Source: Climacium dendroides (lineage: Eukaryota > Streptophyta > Bryopsida > Hypnales > Climaciaceae). From it: 64,000 nt of DNA. The stretch is taken from the NCBI GenBank assembly GCA_950106755.1, contig OX467087.1:13706047-13770046 (forward strand), in the 5' to 3' direction. A program made the position numbers and the translations under genes. Below the pieces are notes generated by a model, which saw only the letters and a program-made list of their open reading frames with translations, searched no databases and was not told where the DNA came from. The stretch's first letter is position 1, and the number at the start of each line of letters is the position of its first letter. Positions 21,765 through 32,607 of this stretch are shown here, piece after piece.

Positions 21765-22692
21765 CCCCTAAAGCCCCGAGAGTGTTTTTTTTGTCAAAAA
21801 CCACTTAGAACTACCACTTCTGCTGCATTCACCTAAGAAAACCAAAAAATATGTTTTTTCAAAAATCCAACTATAGGATCTTATACTCAACTTGTTTGAA
21901 AACATGTGGTAAAAATTAATTTCATCAAATTTGACCGCATAGATTGTAAGATATTTGCATCCAAAGTGAAGAAAACAAGTTCTTTTGCAACTTGTTTGAT
22001 TAAATCTTATTATAAGATTCAAAGCTAAAATTTTTGTACTATTAATTTTGATTTTCTAAGTTTTTGTGTTGAATAGTTGAGTTGAGAATCTAAGGACAAA
22101 AATTCACCAAAAAAACACTTAAGTTTCACTCATTAAAAAGTTGTTAAGTAGAAGTAGGTCAAAGATTGAAAGAAAAACTAAATCATTAATAGCTTTAAGA
22201 TGGAATTGACATACGATAATCCCAATAGTGAGATTGTTCTAGAAAGCAAACCTTACCTTGTCAAAATTTTCTTTTGGACAATTGTAAAAATTGCATTCAC
22301 AAATGAATCCTATAAGTTATTTTTTCAAGAAGATGCTTAGATTGCCTGAAAAACTAAGATTGTCCATAACTTTCTCATAACTAGTCCAAATGGAATGAAT
22401 CAAAACTTCAAATGTGGACAAAAATATTTGATTTTGGGAAAAGATATTTTTAAAAAGTATTTTGACTTTTTCTGATTCTTTTGTACTGCCCATTGACTTT
22501 TGTTTTGGACTTATTATGCCATAACTTTTTCTCCCGGGCACCAATTAAAACAATAATTATATATTCACAAAGCTCTCAACAAACTCTATAATCTCTAAAA
22601 ATCTCAAAAACATTCACTACAAATTGAGACAATAAGAACCTACCCGGATCCAAATTGTTCCTTGAGGGGACAAATGGTCCCTTAGTTAGGGG
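21765..22692 (+). mobile_element. Family X copy 2 (928 bp, TTAA/TTAT-flanked)
   Basis: TTAA at 21761 is followed by CCCCTAAAG; the other end reads CCCTTAGTTAGGGG followed by TTAT at 22693. The terminal CCCCTAA/TTAGGGG repeats with TTAA-like flanks resemble piggyBac-type insertion. The interior matches copy 4 (62.8-63.7 kb) closely and copies 1 and 3 less closely. No transposase. The left palindrome arm begins inside this copy (22510). Confidence 0.55.
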
Positions 22693-22699
22693 TTATGAG

Positions 22700-25020
22700 A
22701 CATTTGAAAGTTTGGGCAAGTACATGAGGTATTATATTTTAGCAATCCATGATTCTTTAAGACATTTTCTTAGGACAGTTTTGAGCACATATTAGTTTTA
22801 TAAAAATGTGATTTTATTTCAAATGATGATTGAAAGCAAAAAATGGATGAAAGCATGAAACTTAGGTACTATCATGTGTACATGTTGTGTATTAAATACA
22901 AAATGGACCATAACTTTTAGGGATTTTTCTCGGGATTTTTCTTGGTGTATTCAAAATTATTACCAAAGGTGAACAATACATTCCCCAAATCACTCAAATA
23001 TTTTTGTGTATCTTCTAAGAAAAATTTATTATTAATTATCTAATTTTAAAAATATTTCTCACTTTAGGTATTGAATAAATGTTTTTAGTATTGTCATGAG
23101 TCCAAATGGTGATATCTACTTCAAAGTTTTGACACTATATTCCTTATGTTCCACTATGAAGTTAGAAAAAGTTGCCAAAGGAATTCTAAAAAATTAAATT
23201 TATTGTCTTCCACATTGATACAAAAAAGACTTGGTTGTGAGTACATTTCTAAACCTCCCAAGGTACACTTCTATATATTTTTTAATAAAGGTTTCAAGTT
23301 GTTAATAATAAAATAATTTTTTATTTTAAAAAAAAATTTCATTAATTTCTAGAAATTTAATCAGAAGAAAAAAATTATCATTTATTTTTTTGGTACATAT
23401 TTTTGGAATAAATGTTTTTGGATCCCATTAGTTTAAAATATATTATTTTTAAATGTTTTCTAAATATATATATATTTTTTGGAATTTTTTTGGAATTCAA
23501 TCTGTTTTTTAGAATTCCTTTCAAAAAATGATTTTGTCTGCCAAAAATTCTTTGATTTATTTTATTTGGATTATTGATGTGAAAATTATCATGAACCTTG
23601 ATTTTTGGGCAATTTGAGCAACTAATTAAAAATAATTTGTATATTTTTCTTTTTACTTATTTAAAAAAATATTTTCTAATAAAAAAATTAATTCTAAGTA
23701 GTTCAAATTCTTCATTGAAATAATGTCCTTAATAAAATTGCCATGCCTTGATTTTGTCTTTGATTATCAAAAATTAATATTTTCTTTTCAACATGTACCT
23801 TCTATAGAATAATTTTTTAAAGAATGCAAATTTGGTTTCAATTTTGGATTTTTTTTCCTAAATTCTAGACTCAATTATTCTCTTCCATAAACATTACCTC
23901 AAAATAGTGTAGAGCAAAATAACAAGTTCAGAGGATTCAAAGCCATTTACTCTAAAATGGGAAGGTGATTTTTTTTTTTTTTTCAATTTAAATGATATTA
24001 TCTTGAAATTTACATAGTCAAAGCTTTACAAATTCCTTTCCATGTAACATTCTCTTCCTACAAGCTTTTAGGATTAAAAATCTTGTAATCAAATAAGGCA
24101 ATGTCACCAAACAAAAGTTTCTTTATTTCAAATTCAAATACTAATGTCTTCCAATTTATGTGCTCAAACTTTCCAAAACATTTCTTCATGTTTTCATATA
24201 AAATGACTACAAGATCCTATAATTCAATATTCAAAATTTTTTTCTTTTTTTTCTTCAGAAAATGCAATAGAATTATAGAAATAGGAAGTATGAGTGTTTC
24301 TTGATATAAAAAAAGAGGCCATACTATTGAAGGGGTTGAGATTTTGAACTTATTGAAGTTCTTCTATCTTTCTCTCGCCCTCTACCATGACAAAAATTAA
24401 GACTATGGGAAAATGCCTTCAAATGTGAAAACAACATTTGGAACTATAAAGCAAAATTTCAATTTAGAATGGTTTTTCCTATGAGACGTTGCTCAATGAA
24501 GTGACAAACTTCACAAAAATTGTTTATCCTTACATATCTAAAGTGGAGTTTGATGAAACATGGTCCTAGAACATTGAGGATCATATAATCTAAACAACTA
24601 AAATGATTCAGAAGTTCACAATATAATAAATGGTGTGCAATCCATGCAGAAAACATCCATACTTTAAATTTGATTGTTTGTTTTGTTACGTTGAGATCTC
24701 TTGGACCGTACGTCCTTTGCTTGCATTCTTGGTACCATTAGAAAGCTCTCGGCAAGGAGGGGTGCACGGTCTTTGTCTTGTGGTGTTTCAGCCTACAATG
24801 AGAAATTTATTGAATTTTGAGGTCTTTACGAACTAAAAAATTAGAAAATTACTTTCAGTTTTGTTTTCACTCTGGCAACGGCACAGGGCACACTAGTTTA
24901 AGTTGAAGACAAACATTCAACCAAACTTCTGATTGATTTTTTGAGTGCGTGACTCCATTTGAGCACGCTGTGTAAGCAATCGTTTCACCAATTCAATAGC
25001 AATCCATCCACAATTGAAAG
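22700..25020 (-). repeat. Outer bracket repeat of the left arm
   Basis: Reverse-complement homology to 30640-32600: CCAATTCAATAGCAATCCAT near 24990 corresponds to ATGGATTGCTATTGAATTGG near 30651, and the TTTCTATAATTCTATTGCAT block is present in both. Related sequence also occurs at 38.0-39.1 kb. It is diverged, AT-rich and non-coding. Together with the inner copy it brackets the BURP core as an inverted pair. Confidence 0.6.
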
Positions 25021-25070
25021 TGAGATTGACCAGCCGACAACGGATATTGCGTTAAAATCTCTTTTTCCAG

Positions 25071-26552
25071 TCATTTTCTACGAGTACTGGTACAGATTTC
25101 AGACCCCATGGCCGAGTTTGTGGAATATTGCCATTTTGACGAAATATCCGATCGACTTAGTATTGTGTTCAGAGCAAGCGGACCAGAGTTTCTGAGTCTA
25201 ATTATCTGTGGGAATCTGCGAGAGCAGCCTCCTTTGGCAGCAGGCTCCGGTTCTTCAGCACAAGCTTCGATTTCCACAGAGCTTAATTTCCAGTGCCAGT
25301 CCTGGGAATAATAGATCGAGGAGGCGTGCACATCAACTTCCGAACGGATGACCGTTACATTGGAAGTTTCATGATGAGGAGGAGTGCGAGCACGAAAAAT
25401 ATGCGAGACTGCTATATATTCTGGTGAAGTTGCGGAGGCCCTCAGGGATCCAATCATCTATTTGAACAAGGAAAATATGAGCAGGGGTGCAGGTTTCCAT
25501 CAAGGGCTGATGTAAGTTCCCAGCACCCGTGTTTCTTGTAGCATTGAGTCTTGATCTCGAGAGTACTTCACTTGAGGCAGGATCCTCAATGTCGGAGGAA
25601 ACTCTGTTCATCAATGTGAGCGTTGTTGCAGGAGCTAGAAATGTGGAATTGCAGTCACGATGGCAGAGCTGTGCATCAAGCACTGCTGAAATTATCCAAA
25701 TTCCCCGAGACCGATTTCCTTGGGCATGTTTCCGGCATATATGTCACTTGTAACGTACATAGCTGAAGGGAGAGGAAGTCCTTGATGCCCACCTCCGGCC
25801 AAGCGGTATTCCTCGGGGAATTCAACTGAGGCCAATATCAAGCAATGGCTCCGACTCAAAAGGAACCAAGGCTTTGCCATTGAACATCATTAACTTGAAT
25901 AGAGATGAGCTGAATTTTTCGTTGGAAACAACTTGCCGCAAAAATGAAAAATCTGGAAATGGGGTAGAGATAGTGATATGGTTGGCTTCACTCGATTCCG
26001 AAGTTACGAGTTCTAATCTGTCGTGAGCATCTGCTGTAGTTAAATAAGTGACGGGAACACCGGCATTCGTTAAAGATGCCAAAGAAAATCTCTTGTTCGT
26101 TCCACTTCAGTCACAGAATCAAGGCACGAAGACAATGGTGCTATGGTACAAGATCAGTGCTGCACAGATTCAAACGATTGCTCTCTGACATTGACAAATT
26201 ATTGCAACCTTTCACTCACTATATGATCGATCTCATGTTTCTGCACTCACCAGGTTACACAGAATGGATTTTGGCTCCAGTTTTCACACTAATTCGTCCT
26301 GACGCTTTCCAATGTGCTTCTCCTTGGTGAAGGCTCACAACCAGGACCCTCAGAGGCCCCATGTCCTAGTTTCGAGTTCCCCCAGTGGAGCGTGAGCATA
26401 CGATTGCCATGCGTATCGAGAGCTATACACACAGGCACCTTGAACGATGTGTCCATATTCGTGCTCTCGACTCTGAGATTTGGACAGTTCACCACACAGC
26501 AATAGAGATGTTTCGCATGATCATTTTTTACGAAATAATTGGAAATTCTCAA
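25071..26552 (-). other. Unassigned coding-like patches downstream of BURP (left arm)
   Basis: GC-balanced unique DNA with successive overlapping frames on the same strand as BURP. They include KVPVCIALDTHGNRMLTLHW, TPFPDFSFLRQVVSNEKF, LPLPSAMYVTSDIYAGNMP and RRFPQIIRLRNSGPLALNT. They could be exons or a decayed fragment of a large cellular gene. I do not recognise the family, and splice sites were not resolved. Mirrored at 45196-46677. Confidence 0.3.
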
Positions 26553-27435
26553 TTACATGCCGAACACGATTGTTGTAGTAGTGACCTCCGCTTCAACCAT
26601 CCTGAAAATTTCCCTCCGCCAACAGAGACCAACTCCTGTCTCCCGAGTGTGATTTTTCACGTTGACCACAAGGTAGCAATTCAGAAATGCAATAAATTAC
26701 ATCTTCTGTCAGTCAATATCGTCAGAGGCCATCGATGTACATAACAAGAACACACTTCCACTCGACCTCCAATTGACAGAGACGAACCATAAAAGGGGCC
26801 AGTTTATTCACACAAAAGCAACTGAAAGGGTGGTCATCCGTCTGGCCGAGATGACTCACGTCAGTCGTACATGTAGGCCACTGCCCAGGCTTATTAGCCA
26901 ATTTTCGATGAATAATCCCTGCCACTCTCCACACGTTCAGCTAGCCAGGACTACCCTCGACATCAATGAACTCCCATAAGCCTGCGTATTGACGTACAGC
27001 TATTTACTTAGACACTCCACGAATCCCAATCCCACCCATTCCCGTCGAAGGGCTCGGCCGCCTCCATCCTGACCACCCAGTCAGTCGATCTGTGGACAGA
27101 GCTGGAGGTCGTCCAAGCCATGGCACTTGGATGAAATCAACGGATTCGCACACAGTGCAGTGCACAACACCACACGGACACTGAAACACAACGAAATGAC
27201 GAGGAAACAACACACATGATCACACACACTGAACGCGCGCACATTGAACTTCAAATTTCACCACTCTCGCCACGCTTACGCGCGCGTACGTAGGCGCTAT
27301 GGGAAGCAGCGACCCTCGCTGCTGCTGAATCACGCATTTTCCGTCCCCCAACCATGCCCCACACATGGGTAGGTAGAGCTGCAGGCACGGAAGGAAGGGA
27401 GGATTCGATCAGCAGCCAGCGGTAGAATTGCTCGC

Positions 27436-28784
27436 TCACTCGGTGGTGGGTACGAAGACGAGGTCTGAATCCACGAGCCAGTGGCACGCTTCGTCGCCGC
27501 GGGGAATGTTGAGCGCGCTGAAGGCCGGGTGGGTGCTGAGCCACAGGGAAGTGTCGATGTGGCACACGCCCACGGCCTGGATGTCGGCGTCGGAGGCGCT
27601 CGTCCGGAGCGTGGCGGTGATCACTTTGGTGCCCGTCACGCGGTGGCAATAGTAAAGGGCCGACGGGAAGTTCACGACGTGGCACACCACGATCTTCTGG
27701 CCCTCGGCCAGGGAGCCTTTGCGGAAGCCCGTGATGGTGACTGGCGCCTTGGAATTCGCGGCGAGCGCCGGCGTGTTGGTGGTGGACAGCACCTTCGCTT
27801 TGGAGCCCAGTTCGGCGGACACGAACTTGGCCACGGCGTCGCTGGAGGCGGCGCAGCTCATCTTCTCTCCCGGCAGCGCTCCGTAGCCGCACAGGTACGC
27901 GGCGGTGGCGGTGGCCGTGGCCAGGTCGCTGTTGAGAGCCACGCCGAAGTGGCGGACCAGCGCCAGGGCGTTGGAGGCGGTGATTGCGGGCAACTGTGCG
28001 GCGGAGGACGCCGTCAGGAAGGGCCGCTTGGGGGCGTCATCGCGGAGGTTTGCGTCCAGCGTCATGGTGCCGCCCACCACCAGCTCGGACTCCAGGAAAA
28101 AATCGCGTTGGATGTCGTTGATGGTGCTGATGGACTGGTCGCGCTGGAGGCCCGCGGCCTTGGAGGTCGCTGTTTGGAGGGTGCCCTGGGCGCACACGAG
28201 CCCGTTGGAGCTGCAAATTGCAGCTATTTTTGCGGCGTCCGTTCGTTCGGCGGTGGAGACGGGCCTCGCTCCGGTCACCTGCCAGTGCACGAGAATGAAC
28301 ATCGCGATCAGTCAGGTCGAACATGCACACGCACGGAGTGACCAATTAGAGTTTGTCTTCTAGACTCAATTCATCGACAGGAGCTTCCTATTACATGGTA
28401 ATGAGCACAAGCAGTCATTGCCCATGCCAGACTAAAGTTCTGTGAGAGCAAATTGAACCAGCCCAATCATGCATATGACTGAGTACGTTGCCTTTGCCAT
28501 TCATGGATCGAGAACATGCATGGCCTGCTAGCTACATGAAATGAGAGCATGCGGAGTCCTCATGTCAAGAGCCTAATTACATGCAAAGTGCAACTCAGTT
28601 AGTACATGCATCCTAGCAAGCTAGCTCGAAGTCAATCGCTGTATGTGACAAAAACAAAGGAATTCAAGTGGTCCGGCATTGGATCGATCCAGCGAGTGCA
28701 TGATCGACTACTTACGGTGGTGACCGCGGCCATGATGAAGAAGCAGGTCCGCAAGACGACCATCAAGCTCCACTGCTCCGCCAT
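27436..28784 (-). CDS. BURP-domain secreted protein, left copy (two exons)
   Basis: Exon 1 is 28716-28784 (23 codons from ATG, a hydrophobic signal peptide rich in Met/Val/Phe/Ala). A 437-bp intron follows with GTAAGT donor and GGCAG acceptor in phase 0, and exon 2 is 28278-27436. The spliced product is about 303 residues. The BURP domain begins near residue 82 with DFFLESELVVGGTMTL and contains the family signature: CH-X10-CH-X26-CH-X24-CHW from residue 222 to about 290, plus two upstream conserved Cys (YLCGYG, MSCAAS). BURP proteins are plant-specific, secreted or cell-wall associated, and linked to development, stress and pectin-related roles; some act as peptide cyclases. The exact role here is unknown. 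The spacer between signal peptide and BURP domain is short (about 55 residues) with no repeats, unlike RD22 or PG1beta types. GC-rich codons contrast with AT-rich surroundings. The product is identical to the right-arm copy. Confidence 0.93.
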
Positions 28785-28950
28785 GCTGCAGACGAAGGGC
28801 TGAACGGCCAGCCAAGGGATGATCGAAAGGAAGAGGACGGAGGCGAAGAGGACGGAGGCGAAGCAAGTGCACTGAAAGAGCTAGAGGACTACCGAAGTGG
28901 ATGCTGAAGCTGAGGAAGGCAGTGAGATTGGGAGTGCAGGGAGGCCTTGC

Positions 28951-28957
28951 ATTTATA
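28951..28957 (-). promoter_or_regulatory. TATA box of the left BURP gene
   Basis: CTATAAATGC on the minus strand, about 170 bp upstream of the ATG, followed by a pyrimidine-rich leader containing a doubled CTTCGCCTCCGTCCT unit. Confidence 0.7.
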
Positions 28958-29107
28958 GGTACGAGTTTAACCGCCCTTGATTTTTTAATCCATAATTGTT
29001 TCCTTTTCCGTTTCCTTGGCTTACTCTAGCTAGCCTGACTTACTGGCTTGCTTGTGAAGGGCGTCCTGGCCTTCAAGAGTGGATCACTGATGCCCGACCC
29101 CCACTAG

Positions 29108-29737
29108 CTAGCGTGCTGCGTCTCCTGCCTCCAGGGGCTTCTTGATTGCTCGTGGATCATTGGTGATTCCTGGCCAGCCCTGGCTCGGCTTGACTGCTTC
29201 CGAATCGACAATGACTTGGAGAACGATCTGTGAGCAGCTGGCCCATGAGCTCCGGGACCCAGTTTGTTTAATTGCATCGTGATCTAGCTCACAAGCAATC
29301 CCCTTGAGTTGTGCAGGGCTCTCTCCATGATAGTTCTGTTGATTCATTTCACTTGTGCATGCGATTGGCCTGGGCTGCAGGCCACTGTGGGTCATGTGGA
29401 GCAGCCACGCACCTGCATTGCTGTTCCTGATGTGAGTTTTGCCGGCCTTTCTCTGTTTCGGATCTTCTTGCTTGATTCTTTGGACTTCAGTTGGGATAAT
29501 ACGTAGCCAGTATCTGTACGTCCACGGGGCCTCGCTGCTGTCCTGCGTTTTTACCCCTCGTTTGAATTCATTGCTGTGCCCCTGATCAAGGTAGAAATGG
29601 CCAATCACGTCATGTCCAGCTAGCTGCAGGCCCACACGATAGATTCGTCTTGCACTCTTGCACGGATCATTCAGAGTGACTCCTTTTTCGTCCAAATACA
29701 CAGAATCAGCCCAGCCAGGGAGGCGACAGACTACCAT
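29108..29737 (-). CDS. Hypothetical 209-residue frame upstream of BURP (left arm)
   Basis: An open frame from ATG encoding VCRLPGWADSVYLDEKGVTL, HDVIGHFYLDQGHSNEF and APWTYRYWLRIIPTEVQRIK. It is hydrophilic with no signal peptide or membrane segment. It ends about 150 bp upstream of the BURP TATA box on the same strand. No family is recognised. The composition is coding-like at the N-terminal half and less so after residue 100. It is kept identical in the other arm, but that follows from the duplication itself. May be a gene fragment. Confidence 0.3.
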   Translation of the reverse strand: MVVCRLPGWADSVYLDEKGVTLNDPCKSARRIYRVGLQLAGHDVIGHFYLDQGHSNEFKRGVKTQDSSEAPWTYRYWLRIIPTEVQRIKQEDPKQRKAGKTHIRNSNAGAWLLHMTHSGLQPRPIACTSEMNQQNYHGESPAQLKGIACELDHDAIKQTGSRSSWASCSQIVLQVIVDSEAVKPSQGWPGITNDPRAIKKPLEAGDAAR

Positions 29738-30639
29738 ATGTTACTAACGTCAGTGACGAAGTCAAAATTCAATTAGTTGATGTCGACGAACGGTAAGATA
29801 AACTGGCAGACAGGTATTGTTTTTCTGGTCGTACGCACATTCCGATCGGATCGAAGGGCACGCTTCGGTAGACCTACTAACATGCCTCAAGTGGTCACTC
29901 AGCTAGATTGATCGTTGGGTTGTAATCAAATTCCCAGACTGAATCGATTGAAACACACAGCCAGCATCTGTTTCGTTTCTTCGACTGAGATTGTGAATTA
30001 ACTAAGATGCGGCTCATGTATGCTGCCAAATGTTCCTTGACATGTCTCTGGCACGTTGAATTCGAACCCCATGTCCCCATCGATCCAGGCAGTTCGATCC
30101 CGCGCGCGTCGCTGTTGCAAATTAACACTCACTCAGGCAGTCCTCACGTACTAGCAACTCGATCGATCGACTAACAGCCGAGACGTCAAGCAAATTTCTA
30201 CATTCGAAATCCTAGAGCTATCTATCTGTAATTGCAGAAACGTAGACCTTCAGGATTGACTGTTTCTTAACTTCGCCGACCAGTATGTATAAAATTATGT
30301 ATGAGGCAAATATATATGCAATCATATGTGCGTGTAATTGGATACCTTCGAGCTTCAATTCATCGGTACTTAATTCATTTTTGCATGCAAATTAGAATCA
30401 TCTTCAGGCGAGTGACTTCCGGCTGATTCGGGCACTGGTTCTTTAATTTGCCGTCACGGAGCCCCCGGTGAGCTAGTCTGCAGGGCTGAAAACATGCATT
30501 CGAATGAAATGCAGGTGATGGTGAGTCCTTCCTCAATTACTGCGGTCCCCTTTTGTGGATGAAAACTCATTCAAGTGATTAATATTTGTTTCCATTTTCT
30601 GTGATTGAAAGTGGCGTGGTTGGCTAACTTTCACTTGCA

Positions 30640-32607
30640 ATGCAATTGTTGATGGATTGCTATTGAATTGGTCAGACGATCATTGCTCATTCAGATGGAG
30701 TCACCCATGCAAAACATCAGAATTTTGGTTGAATGTTGATGATCAAACTAAATGAGTACTGCAAGGATTGCACACCATTTATATTGCAATTTAAGCTTCT
30801 TAATGTTTAGATTTTATGATCACTTGAGAGTTGGGGAGTTAATTCTATGACCATGTTTTATCAAACATCACTCCAAAACTATCCTTTTTAAACTACAAAA
30901 CTTTCAAACATTGGTTTAAATTCTTTCACTACTAAGATTTGCAGGGGTGCACAATGTTTGTGAAGCCACAATCACTCCCTTGAGCAATGTCTCACCAAAA
31001 AACCCATTCAAGAATCAAATGTTGCTTCAATGTTGTTCTCACATTTGAAGGCATTCTTTGATAGTCTTAGTCTTGGTAGAGGCTTAGAAGGGGAGAGAAA
31101 GATATTCATGAAAATTGTATGAAGTTTGAAACCTTAACCTCGAAAGTACCAATAGTAAGGTCTCTTTTTCATCAAAATCACTCATAATTTCCATTTCTAT
31201 AATTCTATTGCATATTTGCATTGGATCAAGAATACAAAAACAATTTTTTTTTATTATTGAATTGTAGGATTTTGTTGATTCTTGCAGTCAACTTACATAG
31301 AGATATGAGGGATAATTTTCAATCAAGGTGTTTGACCGCATTGTATCTATATATGTTGTTTAGAAGACTCTAGAGTTAATCATAAAGTGTTTGGAATGAC
31401 AAACCAGGAACTGGCATTTGAGAAAAATGTAGGAAAAATGTCTTTTGAGTACCAAAAGCAAGCCCAAATGGAATTCCTTGTTGTATTTTCTTGTTCTATT
31501 TTTACTTGGTTTAGTTATATTTTTACTTCCTTTAATTCCATTGTTACAATTGAGGACCACCTTTAAGATCAACTCTTTTAGCATTTGAATTAGAAGTGAA
31601 GTAACTATTTGGAGGCGGGGGGACATTGCCTTATTAAATGGAAAGATATTGAACCCTTAAACTTTATTTTTTAGTATTATCAATTTTGTTTATAAAAATC
31701 TCTATAAACTAGATTTAGTTGAGAGTCTTAAAAAAATAAGGCATAGTAGCAAGGATAATCTATTTTAATTATAATAGTGAAACGTATGTAATAGCCATAA
31801 AAATGAATGATGATTTTGTTTTCATCTTTTAAAGATGTGTTAAGTAGATGTAGGTTCAAATTGGAAAAGAGAAATAAAATGTTAATAGTTCTAAAATGAA
31901 ATAAAAATATGCAAATCTAACATTTAGATGGTTCTAGAAAGCAAACTAAACTTTGTAAACCATTTTTTGGAAAAATTGAGTCAATATGTTATCTCTTAAC
32001 AAAAAGCTTCAAATGACTAGGACCAAGAAAATGGTCTATAACTTTTCCGTCACAATTTATTCAAAGAAAATGAGTTGAAAATTTTCAAATAGAAAAAAGT
32101 ATACTCCATGAGGAAATATTTTTTGTTTCTAATGCCTTTGTTTGATTATTTTTAAATTTGATTGTTTAACTTTTGCTCCTACCTCTTGTGAACTAATTGG
32201 AAAAAAAATCATATCTTTAGGTAGCTAATTTGCTAATGTGATTTTATAGCTTGAAGGAACATTTCAATAAATTATAACAAGAATTGCAATCATTTGAGTC
32301 TACTAGAATATTCATTTGGTCTTCAAAATGACATTGGACTTTAATGAGTTAATTCACCAAATGCTTTACTATATTGTACAATGCTCACTTCTATATAAAG
32401 TACTAATGCATAAAATATGGTGTAATAAATTGTACATTGTGTACAATATAATGTCATACAAAACTTCAATATTGTATACAAAATATTGTATTGTATGATA
32501 ATAAATTACATAATTTTAAAATATACTATTATAGCCTTAATAACTATGAAAAGTACTATTATAATTTGAGGGAAAAAAAGGAAAGGTGTTGTACAAAATA
32601 GAACTAT
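30640..32607 (+). repeat. Inner bracket repeat of the left arm (family X related)
   Basis: Non-coding AT-rich sequence in inverted orientation relative to 22.7-25.0 kb. It contains family X blocks (GTTCTAGAAAGCAAAC near 31935, TGGTCTATAACTTTTCC near 32032). It ends at the palindrome inner boundary. Reading frames within it in the two arms differ by several residues, in contrast to the identical BURP core. Confidence 0.6.

Larger units (their letters stand above)
22510..32607 (+). repeat. Left arm of giant inverted duplication
   Basis: Every position matches the reverse complement of 39138-49244, with left plus right coordinate 71748 across the core (71754 at the outer end, 71744-71745 near the inner end, reflecting small indels). 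It was verified by eye at many points: both outer ends (CTTATTATGCCATAAC), the BURP gene, the 29.8-kb region and the inner end (GTACAAAATAGAACTAT). The core 24.1-30.1 kb has identical long reading frames in both arms. The outermost and inner 1.5 kb show substitutions and indels. Confidence 0.95.
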
